Positions 12,749 through 26,220 of a stretch of DNA of 64,000 nucleotides are shown here, in pieces (position 1 is the first letter of the stretch; the number at the start of each line of letters is the position of its first letter). The notes below the pieces were generated by a model, which was not told the origin of the DNA, searched no databases, and worked only from the letters and a program-made list of their open reading frames with translations. The position numbers and the translations under genes were made by a program. The stretch lies in assembly GCA_905182995.1 (NCBI GenBank), contig CAJJDP010000075.1:404205-468204 (forward strand). Reading direction: 5' to 3'. The DNA comes from Paramecium octaurelia (lineage: Eukaryota; Ciliophora; Oligohymenophorea; Peniculida; Parameciidae).

Positions 12749-14169
12749 ATGGGAAATTAATAAGAAAAACCAACACAACCAATAGTCAAATAATAATAAT
12801 AACAATAACATCAATAACAATAATAACAATCAAAGAAAAGTAATGAAGTACAAAACCAATATCAGATTGCTTATACTAAGACATTTAACACTTATTAATC
12901 GGAAAATAAAATCAATGTTTCGCATATTCCTATTGAGAATCAGCAATTAGCAATTTAATTTAAGTAGTTTGTCTAATCAATATTCAAAACTGATACCCTA
13001 AGCTTATAACAATACTTGGATTTATGTGATATCTTAACAAAAGCTCCTGACTACAATGTTAAATATTTAAATAAGATGCGTCCAGTTGAATTGATGTTTA
13101 AATTCATGGGATATTCAGAAAATGACTCTATTGCGAATGAAGTTTGTTTGAGTGTACTGAATATATTGTTTACTATGATAAAAAGTGGACAAGCAGCCAA
13201 ATATTTGATGAATAGAATATATGGTAATTAAATCATTCTATAAATAGATGATAGTTTAGATTCCAATTAAAGAGTAGGATATGTGTGCAATAAGGTTAAT
13301 TCCATAATGCCTCTGGTTGGTGATTACATAGAGGCCTTTTGGGTCAATATATTTTCATCCAACCAAATTCAATCTAAATAACCAAAACCTCTAATAAAGT
13401 AAAGTTCTAAAATTATCGATGATGAAATATTCACTGTTCTCTCAACCCAAACTCATTTTTGTACAGAAATGACTTAATTGTACAATAACTAAAGCAGTGG
13501 TACAAGTTTCAATAGATTGGCCTGGAACATTTTAGGATATGGTGGACCAACTTTAATACTTATCTATTTGGATAAGAAATGTAAATATCAATTTTTATAT
13601 GAAGTAAATAACCTTCCAATTATATTTGGTGCATATAATCCCAATCCTTGGAGCGATGGGTTAAAATTCTAAGGAGATTCTGGATGTTATCTCTTCTCCA
13701 TAAGTCCTAGTTTCAGAACGTATTGTACAACTGGTAATGGGTAAAATTACGCTTATTTAAACACGAAAAACATTGATAGATCTAAATACAAAGTGGGATT
13801 AGGATTCGGAGGGAATTCTGAACATACTTCATTTCGATTATGGATAGATGATGAGATAGAGAATAGATCTAAAGTTGCTTCTGAAGATGACACTTATCAA
13901 CCTGGTTATATTGCAGGTGAAATTGAAGGTTCAATAGGAATTGTCTTTATTGAAGTTTGGGGATTAGGAGGCAAATAAGCCTTGATTTAATAGGACAAAT
14001 ATAGATAGGAAAGGATGGAAGAGTAATTAATTGAATTTAATATTGTAGATTAGAGAGAATGAGGAAAGTAGATAAGAAATAATTCTTTAGTGGATTTGAT
14101 TAGGCTATGTTTTTCGAAAAAACGTTTGCTCATAGGGATCAAGTAAGGGAGGAGATTGAAAAAGATTGA
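12749..14169 (+). CDS. TLDc-domain protein
   Basis: 464 residues; one intron at 14023-14048 close to the 3' end. Without its removal the frame would end earlier, at 14062. The start MGNQQ could be N-myristoylated (Gly2). A poly-Gln run follows. The TLDc domain occupies roughly residues 220-420: LAWNILGYGGPTLILIY, GDSGCYLFSISP, FRTYC, NYAYLN, VGLGFGG, FRLWIDDE, and the closing GIVFIEVWGLGG, all typical positions of the fold. TLDc proteins are linked to oxidative-stress protection and V-ATPase regulation in animals and yeast; that role is inference here. The last 50 residues are charged and helical. Confidence 0.88.
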
Positions 14170-14201
14170 TAATATTGAAATTGTATTTAATTTATTTGAA
14201 A

Positions 14202-14941
14202 TCAACGATTTTTGAAATATTCAATTTTGTCATATTTCTATTTTTAAAGCGTCCAATTCTGATTAGCTTATTATTTCTAGATTATTGATTTGATAATACA
14301 TAATAACTATTTGGTTTATCACAAGTTTTAAGCCCCACTTTTTCAAGTTCTTAATGAAGATTTGATAACTTGTCTTCATCTCCTCTTACAGTAAGGTTTC
14401 CGACATTCTTTGTTCTTCCTGAGTTTATGGGATTTTTCATTTAAATATCCGAAATCTAAATGCCTTATTTTAATAGAGATCTTTTTAAATCCAAAGCATC
14501 AAAATTGTTATTGTCTGTTTGAAACTCAATAGTAACTTATTTTGATTTATTGATTATTGGCTATGCTTTACCTAGTGTACTGTTGTAATTTTTGTTTATC
14601 TAAGCTCCATTCAAAATTGAAGGAGACTTATTGTCGCGTTATTTCTCTTTTAATGGCTATTCAGGTGGTTTATAATCTTTAGTTTGTTGAACTCCATCAA
14701 AGATATTTGATTAATGAAAATATTTGTTTTGCATAGTAAAGTTCATTCTTGAAGGTGATCCAGCAGGTTTAGGAGAATTAGTGATGTTGGAGTTATTGAC
14801 ATAATTTCTAGCTTACTTCGTCATACAATTGGGATCAGTTTGTTGTGTATCTGCACTTCTCTTATACATGTAATTATCATTGGTCACTTGATAGAAGAAA
14901 TTGGGAGAATGATCTCTTCTTGGAGATTAACCCTTGTTCAT
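14202..14941 (-). CDS. Hypothetical protein, 238 residues
   Basis: Two exons, intron at 14277-14299 (23 nt, GTA...TAG). If the intron is kept, the frame runs on into the TLDc gene instead of stopping at the TGA. The protein is polar and rich in Asn, Ser, Lys and Gln. It has short Pro-containing blocks near the start (SPRRDHSP, NSPKPAGSPSR) that could be proline-directed kinase sites, and a more ordered segment around VTIEFQTDNNNFDALDLKR. No domain is recognised. It lies 32 bp from the convergent TLDc stop and 35 bp downstream of the B-box gene. Confidence 0.75.
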
Positions 14942-14976
14942 ATTTGCTGTTATTTATATAATTTTTAATTTAAATA

Positions 14977-16067
14977 TCATCCATAAAATTACTTCAACTT
15001 TTCATTATTCTGTTACAATCTAGTTTCATAAGTCTTTGAGTTTGCACCTACTCTAGATTACTGAAGCGATGAATCTATTAAATCGATAAGTACATTTACG
15101 TATATGTAATTAATTATGAGGAGTGTCATAAATAGATTAATAATTCAGTTTGCTTTAAGGTAGCGTTTAAGTAATAGGAGGATTAACGTCTTATTTTTTA
15201 GTTATTTATTTCGATTGATATTATTATTGTGTTCCAGTAGTCTTTTTACTTTCTCGTATTTGTTAAGTATAATACTCCAGCTCTTCTCCTAAGTTAACTT
15301 AATGAATCTCCACATACTCATTTAAAGCATCATCTAAAATTATAAATGTAACTTACTAATTTTTTGAAATTTGTCATTATGGATACATATATCAAACATA
15401 TTTTCCAAATAGTGCTTCAAAGCGTTATCAATATCAAGAGACAATCCTTCTAAATCATGATCCTTCTCTTCAGATATCACAACTAAACAAGCTTTGATGT
15501 ATTTTTGCGATTACAGTCCCTTTTCCTATAAATCCAATTAATTAATAACAGTATTGAGTTTATGATGCAATTCTTTTTTCTCTCCTGGATGGGCTGCCTA
15601 TTGATGAATTTAAATAATACTTTATGCTGATGTATTCTTTTCTACACTTCTTTTTCTAATTCATTACAATAGTCATTAATTAATTAATGTAGATTTTTCT
15701 TGACTTATTCTATTTTACCGTGAATTGTTTTAATAAGCTGAGAATTTTCTCCATCAGAAAAGTGATGCAGTATTTCTCTCTCTCTAGAATATTGTTATGA
15801 ATCTTACTCCTCGAATTTAACCTTCAGATTGTGAACATCATTAAATAGCATCTCTCTAACACTGTCAATTGTGTCAATATAAGGAGGTGTTCCTTATTGA
15901 TTGTGCAATTGAATATGAAATTTACAACATTCTTTGCATAAAGGCTTAAATAGTATAATTAAACCTACTTCTCTACATTAATCGTGTAAACAAAATAAAA
16001 CAATGTCATTGATTGGGTGTCTTGGACATTTTTCATATGCTGGAGCTAATTATTGTTGTTGTTGCAT
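14977..16067 (-). CDS. B-box zinc finger / coiled-coil protein
   Basis: 339 residues in four exons; introns 15598-15620, 15334-15356 and 15075-15099. After MQQQQQ the N-terminal 70 residues hold CPRH, CLHDQC, CKECCKFH and a later His (QLH), the spacing of a B-box-type zinc-binding domain. A helical, charged coiled-coil segment follows (about residues 90-250). The C-terminus is Gln/Asn-rich. There is no RING in front and no SPRY or NHL domain behind, so it is not a classical TRIM protein. Such short B-box proteins are common in ciliates; a scaffolding role is inferred. Confidence 0.8.
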
Positions 16068-16236
16068 AACTGAAAATTAAATAAAAATAATTAAATTTGA
16101 AAATATAATATGAAATCTGAAGAAATTCAAATTATATCCTTTTTAGATGTTCTCTAAGACTTGAATATTAACAAAAATAGAAATAATTATAGAAACTGAG
16201 ACTTCTAAATTTTTATGATTTGTTGTCATTATAATT
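16068..16236. other. Short intergenic spacer
   Basis: 169 bp between two genes on the minus strand, A+T-rich, with no recognised element. Confidence 0.4.
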
Positions 16237-16955
16237 TCATTTATTCTATTTGAGAGAACCCTAGTTCGCCACTTATTTTATTTTCTATTTAATTTACTCT
16301 TGATTCCCTAAATAAAACTCATCTTGGTATTGCAATCTATCATTGAATTATATAACCAAAGGAGTTGCAGTAGGAATATTCAATTCAAGCAGTTCTCTTA
16401 TAAGAAAGATCACTTACATTATTCAGACAGCTTCTTTATGATGCATAATAAAGCTCTTAATGAATTGCTATGACCAACCACAAGAACTTGCTTATTTTAA
16501 TTTATATCCTTTGCTATGCAATCCTCCCAATATGGTCTGACTCTTATGGTGACATCTTCAAGACTTTCACTATTTCCATCTTAAGAATACGGAGGTTTTT
16601 AGGAAAATGATCTTCTCCACTACTTGATTTGCTCTTCTCCATACTTAATGGAAGCTTCTTTTTTATTCATGCCTTGCAATATTCCATAATGTCTTTCATT
16701 TAATCGCCAACTGCTTTATTGTGTCACCCATAGAGAATTCATTGTTTCCAACATGACATTTGCTGATTTGATGGATCTCTTTAAAATGGATGTGTGGACT
16801 ACATCAAAGTTATGATGATTTTATTATAATAACAGAGCAGCATGTTAAGCCTCCTGAATTCCCTTGGTCGATAAATCTACGTCCAACCATCCACCAAATG
16901 AGTTAGTCTTATTTAAGATACTTTCCCCATGACGAATCAAAACTAATTTCTTCAT
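16237..16955 (-). CDS. 2,3-bisphosphoglycerate-dependent phosphoglycerate mutase
   Basis: 231 residues. The start [12 protein letters not shown] places the phospho-accepting His at residue 9. Other family blocks are [58 protein letters not shown] and [12 protein letters not shown] with the second catalytic His, then [11 protein letters not shown]. The enzyme interconverts 3- and 2-phosphoglycerate in glycolysis; the bacterial-type dPGM length is normal. One 23-nt intron at 16395-16417 is needed to join LSEQ to QLLELNIP and appears to end in GAG instead of TAG. An upstream ATG exists but would add a non-conserved tail. Confidence 0.92.
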
Positions 16956-17095
16956 AGTTTCAGATTTTGTTGATAAAAATATTATTTTATGAAAGAAGTG
17001 AAGTAATAAATTAAAAGTATGAATTAATAATTGTGATTTGAGAATGATTTCCCTATTATTAGAGATCATTAATAATTTGAGTTGTTTATAATTTA
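16956..17095. promoter_or_regulatory. Divergent promoter region, 140 bp
   Basis: Separates the divergent phosphoglycerate mutase (-) and CK1-like kinase (+) start codons. It is A+T-rich, with no recognisable motif. It is a bidirectional promoter region by position only. Confidence 0.35.
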
Positions 17096-18998
17096 ATGAT
17101 CAATCAATAGCTTTAAAAATTGATTAACAACACTTTTATAACGAAAAAGAGAGTTTCAGCTGGGTCTTTCGGTGTAGTATACTGTGGTCAAGACATAAAT
17201 ACCCGAGCCTTGGTAGCCATAAAAATGGACAAATGCAATAAGGAAGACTCGAGTCTAGAGAGAGAGGTAATTGAATTATCATGATACAAAAAGGCAGAAA
17301 TACTACGAAGATTGTAAAAAGTACCATAGATTCCAAAGTTATATTGGGCAGGAAAAGAAGGAGATTCAAACATGCTTGTTATATAATATTTGGGAAGAGA
17401 CTTAACCCATTATTTGAAAACCTTCCGTAAGTTTTCACTACGATGCGTACTAAATATAGCTGAATAAATGATTAACATTCTTGAAAATATTCACAAAAAG
17501 TAAGTAATAATACCAACTATGTGTAGCAAAGTGTTGCATCGCGATATTAAACCTGAAAATGTTCTTGTGGGAAAAGAAGAAGAAGAAAATCTACTATATA
17601 TAGTCGACTTTGGCATCAGCAAATTTTATAAGGATGAAAATGATTCACATATGTAAAGATGAATCAGTAAATTTTAGTTCCTATAGAGAGAACCAACCAT
17701 TTATTGGAACTACAAGATATGCTAGCATCAATGCTCATAAAGGAACATCTTTAAGCAGAAAAGATGATTTGGAATCCTTAGGATATATGCTGATCTTCTT
17801 ATTAAAGGGTAAAATGTACCAAATTTATATTATTAAGGTTAATTACCCTGGTAAAATTTGTAATTCATTGATGAAGAGGATAAAATGCGTTAAGTTGGCT
17901 AAATGAAGATGAAAATGGAAATGGATGAACTCTGTAAAGGAATTCCTCTAGAGTTTGGAAGATTTCTAGAATACATTCGAGGTTTACCATTCAAAGCAGA
18001 ACCTAATTACAAATATTGCTAATCCCTTTTTAAAAAAGTATGCTAAGAACACAACTTTTAATAAAAAGATCTAATCTTTGATTGGGAGACCGGTCCTAAA
18101 TCTGATAGGAATGATGATAAAAGAAAATAAACAATTGAAGCTCATTTGCCAAGTAGTTAAAATAGTAATTTAGTAAATAATAAACCCTCATTGTATTTAA
18201 ACAAATTTATTAACTCTTAGATTCAAGAAATCAAAAGAAGATGTCTCATCTAATAACATTGGAGGCTCACTCCTCAATTACTCCCTTGAATAATTGGAGA
18301 TGAATTCACTTCTCAAAACTCCAGAACAAAGAAAATCCAACTTAGCTCCTGATATTAATAGAAGAAAGAACAGAATGCAATCTGTGAGTAGTTATAATGA
18401 TTCTCATTCTGAATTGGAAAACAACGGAAGCGTGATGCTAGGAATTCAACCAAGTATGATAAGTAGATTAAGCAAATTATCATTTAATTCATTTTCTCGA
18501 GTACGAGATAGTAAATTAAACCTAACCTTGACCCCAGAATATAGAAAACCGCCTAAATAAGAAAAAAAATTAACTATTACCCCCAATTCATACATACAGT
18601 AAATTTCTGGCTAAAAAAAGAAGTCGCTAATTAAGAATTCCAACTCACGGCAACAATTATCTTTGAAAAAGGAAGAAGTGGAGGAAACTATTCAAGATTT
18701 CTCTAAAATGAATGAAACTGATGAAGGAATAGAACCTAAATATATGCTTTTGAAATAAGCATCAGTAAATGCGTATGTAAATTTTATATATGATAATGTA
18801 GTCGCTTTAAAAAATCAATTAACGGATAAGTCAATATATTGTAAAAATAGTTTTGATTTTAATGTTTATGTATTAAAGAAGATTATAATATAATACATTA
18901 TATCAAGAATAAAATCAAAATTTAGTTTTCTTCTAATTCAAATAGCTCAATGTCTTAATGTTTCACATCTTGACTAATGGTTTTTGAGATTTGATTGA
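17096..18998 (+). CDS. Casein kinase 1-like protein kinase
   Basis: 588 residues if read to TGA at 18996-18998; introns 17267-17293, 17500-17526, 17653-17677, 17809-17837 and 18193-18220. The kinase domain covers residues 15-300: [10 protein letters not shown] (Gly loop), VAIKMDK (Lys), [23 protein letters not shown] (catalytic Asp), [11 protein letters not shown] (DFG), [14 protein letters not shown] (the CK1-specific SIN in place of APE), [16 protein letters not shown] and QLPWQ. The tail is Ser/Asn-rich. Introns one and four appear to end in AAG; without removal the first adds an in-frame TGA. The extreme 3' end is uncertain: an optional intron at about 18776-18800 would give a stop at 18985-18987. 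Confidence 0.85.
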
Positions 18999-19635
18999 TT
19001 TAACTTTAAAATAGTCTTCTTTTCAAAAGAAATTTTTTATATGTATGTAACAATGTGCAATTTTTATTTAAGATGTAATTTTCTAAGTATTAAGGCTGGA
19101 TAAATTATTAATGAAAAATAACTTCTTCTAACTATAGAATGGATTGATGAATTTAATCGTTTTGCTTCATATGAAAATAATAGGAAAAAAGCTTTAACTA
19201 TTTTTTTTTTATCTCATATTAAAAACTAAAATTTTAACCCAGATTAACTCAAAATTTAATATATAATTACCTCTAATCTTATTATTTTGGTTCCTGTATA
19301 TTTCTCATACGAAAATTATCATTTTACACTTTACTAAACTTATCTTTCAATACTGCAACAGGTCTCATGTGAAACTAACTTTTTTAACCTTATAAATTTT
19401 TATTAGTAATCAGAAAATAAATCATGATTGTTGATTAATTTTCTTATCTTATTCAAATTATATATCATTCGGTAATATAGAGGTAAAATCCATATATTAT
19501 ACATTGTTTAAGACATAAATTTCTTAATAGTTTAATTATAAACAAATATTTTTGCTGTTAAATATTAGAATTAAAAGTTAACAATATTAATATTATATTT
19601 AATAATTCATCTTTTCATTGAATAGTAATATTCTC
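18999..19635. other. Intergenic region between convergent genes
   Basis: About 640 bp of very A+T-rich DNA with homopolymer runs. No gene, RNA or repeat was recognised. Confidence 0.45.
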
Positions 19636-22600
19636 TCATTCATTTTAGTTTGGATGAATCCAATTTTATAATTTCCAAAAGTTTTCACACAACACTTCAT
19701 CAAAATCTAGATGTTCAAAACCAACATATTTTTAATCTGAATGTCTGGCTTTTATTTAATCTTTCTTTTACAAGCATTTTTAACCTCCTTCACATTTAAT
19801 TAAATGAAAATGAGCTCTTCCTCTTCTTTAGCAGCTCGAATCACATGTTTCAGGCTCTGAACTCTCTCCAATCCTATATTGTCTAATTGTTGTTTCTTTT
19901 TAATCTTAAATTTTAATGTTGTCCAAATTTTTTTATTAAGTTGTAAATATCTAATTTTCTTTATTCCTATGTCTATCTGATGAATGAGGTCCTTAGTGAT
20001 TGTATTTTAAATCGCAATATGTATTACACTCAGGACATTGTTAATTACAAAGATGAAATTGCTTTTCAGTTTTTTCCTTACATAAATGTTTTCCATCATG
20101 CTTATCGCATCGTGCTGGTATCTGTTTTTGGCATATTTATTTACCGTTATCCTGTGGGATATATTTAATGTATTAGAATTCTGATAATTAATTTTTCCAT
20201 ATTGTTTATACTACCTCATATTCTAATTTGCATCTTCCATCTTCTTAACATGGTTCTTTACAATAATGTACATTTTCACAAAAATGGTTAGCTTTTTCTA
20301 ACGAGTGCTTATGTGGTTCACAGCATCTTCTGGAACACAATTTACAATTATGAGGACAATAATTATCTAAGCAATCATGATTAGTATTATGAGAATCAGA
20401 GCGATCTTTCTTGCATTTTTTATCACAATATTAACATTTTTCCATACAAGGATGATCATTTTCACATTTATGCTAGAAATCATGGTTGAAACTTTTCATA
20501 CAGTTGCTCTTACAATTAATTATTTAACAAATATCCTAACATCTGTGATCTTATTTGTTACACATATGCTCTTGTTTTTCATCATGTCCGGCCTTATGAT
20601 CGCATTTCTTATCAGAGCATATTTTACAATTTTTATCGCATTTATGATTTTCCCTTTGACATGAATGTACTTCAATTTTTAGTTCAATAAGTTGTTATTT
20701 TAAATGTTACTAACTTCTCAAATTCCTTTCAAGTGATTCAAATTAATTAAAGGTACTCAACTAGCTGCTTAATGAATCTTTTTCCTCTTTCAGAGTATAA
20801 ATTTAGTTTTCTGTCTTTTCGATTTAGCTTTAAACCTCTGAACGTGATAAACTTTTAACAGATTCATATTCATTTAGCTTTTTCAATTTGATTTCTTCTT
20901 CTTATAGTGAAGAATTTAAGATTATATATTCGTTTAAGTTCTCTGAAAAACTTATTATTTAATCTAATCTTTAATTTAAATTTTTAATTTATTCGTCTAT
21001 TTAGATATTCAAATTTTCTAGTTCTATATTATTTTTTATTACTTAATCTAGTGTATTTCTTGCCTCCTCTTAATTTTCTTTTCCTTTCTTAATTTTTTCA
21101 GTCTCCAATGATAATTTTTAATTTTACTATCCAAGAAGTTTCTCAAATTTACAAATTTCATTTTAATAATTTTATTAAATATCTAAAAGTTTATTTATCT
21201 TTATTTTTTCTTAGATTCTTTAGTTAATATTATCTCTTTTAGTTGTTATAAATTCAATTTACTCTTATAAAGAGTTTAATTAATCTTGAATTTCAGTTAC
21301 TTTTTCTTACTTTTTTTTGAAGAATAAATTAATTATTTTAAGCTTTTCTAATTTTTCTTGCTGCTCACATTAAATTTCATTTTATTGATCCTATTTGTCT
21401 TATGTTTGACATTGCTAAATATCCTCTTCTACTTCATCAGTTTATATTTCAAGATCTTATTTTTCGAGTTAGCTATCATCAATTTAATTTTCTTGCTGTA
21501 TACCTATTTCTTCCAAACATTTATTATATATCTCTGAATTTTCAAAATTTCTAAAATTTTTTTCTAACTCCTTTTATTTAATTTCACATTGTGATAATTT
21601 TTCATTTATTAATAGCTCATCAAATCCTTTTAATTGTTAAACTAGTTCTTCTATTATATTGTTTCTTTTTCCCATTTTTTTTGATTATTCTTTTCCTAAT
21701 TTAGACCTTATATCTTCTTATTCTCTTTTCTTTTTCTTCAAAGATTCTATTTCTTCATCCAAAAGATTCTATTTTTCAAGATATTGATTTATGTCTTACT
21801 CTAGCTACTCTAAAAACTAAATTTATTCGTTTACATCCAATTTTTATAATTCCTCTAGCTCATGAGAATATTATTTATACATTAACTATTAATATTAAAG
21901 TTCATCCTAGATTTCTATTAACTTTTTCTTTTCGTCTTCAAAATTTTATTACAAATTTTGAAGATTCATTTTATCACAAACTATCAGGTTTTTGGAAATT
22001 TCAGATTGAATGCTCTACAAATTTTTTTCTGCAATAAGTTTTTACTCACTAATCTCCTTATTATAAGATAGTAAATTTTCTGTCTGGACTTCAATTTGAT
22101 TTATATCTTTCTGATATGTTTTTAAATCTTAATTTAATGAATCAAATTTATCCATTTGTTATTTAATTATTTCAGTATTCTTTTCTTTTTTTTTTTTAAG
22201 AATTGGAATCTCATTCTCAAATAGATTTTATAAGTTTTCTATATCTTCTAATGTAACAGTTTATGAGTTTTCATTTTGAAATTAGGTCATTTTAAAAACT
22301 CTTTTGTTTATAGAATTTAAATCTGAATCATAAAAATCATATTTCTTCATAGCTTCTATTTCTTTCTATAATTTTTCCTTAATCTCAATTATTGTTCTTT
22401 AAATAGTTAATCCTTCTAAGGTGTATTCAGCTTCTTTTATAATTTCTTTAATTTTATCTCTTTTTTCTTGTTCTTGAGATTTATTTTTAATTGAGTTTTG
22501 CTGTTAAGCTAATAAACTGTTTATTTCATTATCTAACTTTTACATTAATATTTAGAATATCTCAATATGATTTTTGAACTATTTACATTACAAATGGCAT

Positions 22601-25600
22601 TCATCACATTTATCATCGCAAAATTAATACTATCTTATCTAATCAGTTAAAAAAATCTTTAAAATAGACATATTTTTTTCAATTATTTCTTTAACCTCTT
22701 CATTATTTATACGATTTGTTTCTTATTTTGCTCTTTAAATAATTTATTCCTTTCTTTGCTCCATCATCATATTAAATTGGGTTCTTACTTAAAGCATGTT
22801 TTTGTTATGAGTTGAGATTGTATCTTCTGTAATGAGATTTTCATACAGTAATTTTAGTAAATCTTTATTAAATAGGATATGTTATTATGCTTCAAATTTT
22901 GGAAACTTATAATTGCTTTAAACCAACTTTAAATTACTATCTTAAACTTCATTTGAAGAAAAATCATACCATAATTCTTAACTATCTTCAAAAATCTTTT
23001 CAATTAATATTTATAAGTCTATCAAGCTTGCATTAGTCTTGTCTGACAATTCAAGTTAACATAACAAAATTTTCATGATTTATATTAATTCTCTACCACA
23101 ATTCCAGTGACTAGATATAGCAGATTTTTCTAATATATATTTCCTCACAGAAACAATTTATTCATCAAATTATTTTAGTTTGTAATTGTCTAATGATTCA
23201 ACAGCAATTTTATTATTAAATAGCCTCTTTAAAAATATGATGTCTTGTGATCCACCTTCTTTTAGTCTTTCAAGTCTTTCTAATAATTCTTGCTCTGCTC
23301 CTGCATTATCCTATGAACTAACATCCCTTAATATAAAATATAATATTCCTTTAAACAACTTTTCATTATTTAATTATTTAGATGCTTCAACTAAATGATT
23401 GAATAAATCATTAAAATGTCGATTAAATGTTAGATCTGAATTTAAGATTGTGATATCACATAATGCAGTTAGAAATGCCAACATTTTTATTTCTTCTTTA
23501 TCAGATCTAGCTCCATTGAATAAGCCTTCACAATCTAATACTAGAAATGTTTAATCTTCTACATATGCAATACTTGCCCAAACTCCATCAGTGCATCTAG
23601 CAGATGAGACAGCAAAACGAGTTCCAAACACTCTGTTTAATAGATAACTTTTGCCTGATGATTATTTACCTATAATTCCTACTACAAATATCTTATTATC
23701 ACAATTTGACAAATGTTCTTCCAAAAATCCTAAATGTAATTATTTAACTTTTTAATCTACACTGATTCGTGTTTAAGTTTGGGATTCTTATCTAAATCCA
23801 TCATTTAGCGGTATTAAGTTGCTATTTTCAATTGTACATAACTATAAAGGAACTCTAGAAAATATACAATTTTTTATCTATTAGCTTTTAAATTCTGCGG
23901 ACTAAAGCTAAGAAGAACTTAAAATTATTTCATTGACTTTCATAACATTTAAGTAAGCCTTCACAATGTTATAATATTCATTATTAATATTTAAAGTGAT
24001 GATATTATTCTTCTCCTTTAGTAAAAATTGAGAGTTTGGCCCAAATTTTATAAAGGAACCTTTGGCTATATCAAGTGCTGGATTTCCAATCACTTTTTTT
24101 TCATCATTTTATTATTTATTGAACTTCTTTTAAGATACTAAATTACAAATAATTTTGGCTTTTTTCTGTTCTCTCTAATTAAGTTGACCTAATATTATAA
24201 CATCTGAATAATCAGCAAATATTTTAATTGGTCCTTCTATTTCTATGGTGTTCAATTTCAAACAATTTACATCATATCTATCACAGCAATATTAATTGGC
24301 AAGATAAAAATATTTACCACTAGGGCAAGCTAGTAGTTAATTATATTTATATTCTGGTCTAATGCTTGGTATGAAGTCTTTTTGTTCTAGACCACCATTT
24401 TGGCTTTATATTCTGCATTTCACTTTTTCAAAATCTTATCCTTAATCTTACTATTTATAAACTAACTTATCAATAGACAATACTATGAATCGATTAAGCA
24501 TCTTCAGATATGCCACATGAGAAACAACAAAGGAGCAGTCACGCTCTTGTTAATAATAAACTGATTATTCGTTTTATATTGATCCTCTACTTGTTATTAT
24601 TATTTATACAACATATTTGTGTTTAACATTAAAAATATACAAATGTCCTCTATTATAATCGTGAAAGTAAATTGCTTTTTCTGTATCTTTAATATCGAGT
24701 TGTTTTATTGGCTATATCTAAATTGTTTTATATGACTGGAAATATATATGAGTTTTCAAAGGCTAACCTTTGTCGTTTTAAGAAGTTATTATAAATATGT
24801 GAGCTTTTTCTTTTGTTTCAAATATATCATCCACTGTAAATTTGGATGATCCAAGCTTCAAAAAGTCTCCATTTAAAATTGTACTTTATTAATTATCTAT
24901 TATTTATGAAATATTCTACACCTTCCCTATTTCATTTTCATCTCTTGTCAATTTTAAACTGATTCTTTCCACTTCATAAGTTGTTTGTTTTTATAATTCT
25001 GCAATTACTTTATCTTTTTCAGTATTATATTTTTTTGCAGCTTTCTATATTTTTTCCAATAATCTATCAAAAAATGTATTGATTTCCTAATGGAAATTTT
25101 GGTTATTTTATTCAATCTTTGAGGAATCATAAGTAAATTTCTTTTAATTTGTTATCCTAACCGTTTTTAAAACATAGTCTACTTATTATTCAAAATATTA
25201 TTTTTTGTCATCTATTGTTTTCTGAGAAGTATAAAATGATTTCCAATTATTTACTAGTTTATTTATTAATATGTTTATTGTATCATTACATTCATTTTCA
25301 AAATCGCCTGATAATTTATCTAGCATAACTTTTAAATCTTTGCTTTAGTGTTCAAATCTAAATAGCTTCATTAATTGGTTTGTTTATTTATCTTTAATGT
25401 TTAAAATTTAAATCAATAATTATATTTAAAAATTTTCATAATTTTAATTAAAGTTTTGTATTTCTTCCTGACTCAATTGAAGTTTTCGTATTCTTGCAAA
25501 CTAAGGAGATAAGGTCTATGAATTAATGATTTAGTAATTTGAATTTTTTTGTTATGATAAATACCATCTACAATCATATGTTAACATTTGCTTATTTTCA

Positions 25601-26100
25601 CTCTCAGCAAAATAATATTCAGCTCTTTTCTAAATTTACTTAAAAGGAATTATATCGCCTTGATACCAATTTTTTCTTACAATATTATCATTAAAACACA
25701 GTTTTATATTATCTGTTAAATCTTATAATATTCTAAACAGAACTATTTCTATTGCTTTTTCATTAATAGGTTTATTAACAAAAAATGTTTCAGAGAGAAT
25801 GAAACAAAATATCATAAATTTTTAGAATTTAATGGCAATCAAGTTACCCTTATCAGAGTGATTCAAATATGATTATAGGCTAACTTCTTGATTTATTTCA
25901 AATTTAATTTCTCTTTCTACTTCTTTGTGTGGTCCAAATAAGCCTTTTACTTGAAGAAGTTCATCATCTTTTATAGAATCATAGAATTATTTAGTAGTCT
26001 TATTTAGGAATTCAATTTTGTCAAGTTAAAATTCCTAGGCATCATCTGTCTTTATTGAATAAAGCAAGGCAATTTGAATACTTTAGCAAATCTAATTCAT
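19636..26100 (-). CDS. Giant GBP/atlastin-type GTPase with coiled coil and Cys/His-rich tail
   Basis: 2,154 residues in one uninterrupted frame with no intron, unusual for its neighbourhood. Residues 1-800 form a helical, unrecognised region starting MNQICQSIQ. The G domain starts with Walker A GKQSSGKSYLLN near residue 811. It continues with a switch-like SSARCTDGVWA, then VLDCEGL (DxxG) and ILRD, matching the RD-type G4 motif of the guanylate-binding-protein/RHD3 group instead of NKxD. Residues 1,150-1,800 are Glu/Lys/Gln-rich coiled coil. From about 1,812 to 2,110 come dozens of Cys and His in short spacings (KCDKNCKICSDKKC, CPHNCKLCSRRC), a likely multi-zinc module. Animal GBPs self-assemble on membranes and act in cell-autonomous defence; the ciliate role is unknown. 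An upstream frame is an unlikely start. Confidence 0.85.
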
Positions 26101-26220
26101 ATTTATTACTTCTGAATTTTCTCTATAATTTACTTATTAAAAGAGGTTTAATAGAATTAAGAAATAACAAAAAAGTAATAAATTTTAATTCAATCATCCA
26201 TCTTCTCCCAAAATATTGCA

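Noticed and set aside
17250-17300. CK1-like gene as a pseudogene because of an in-frame TGA at about 17281
   Set aside because: The TGA lies inside a 27-nt segment whose removal gives the conserved LEREAEILRRL; it is more likely an intron with an AAG end.
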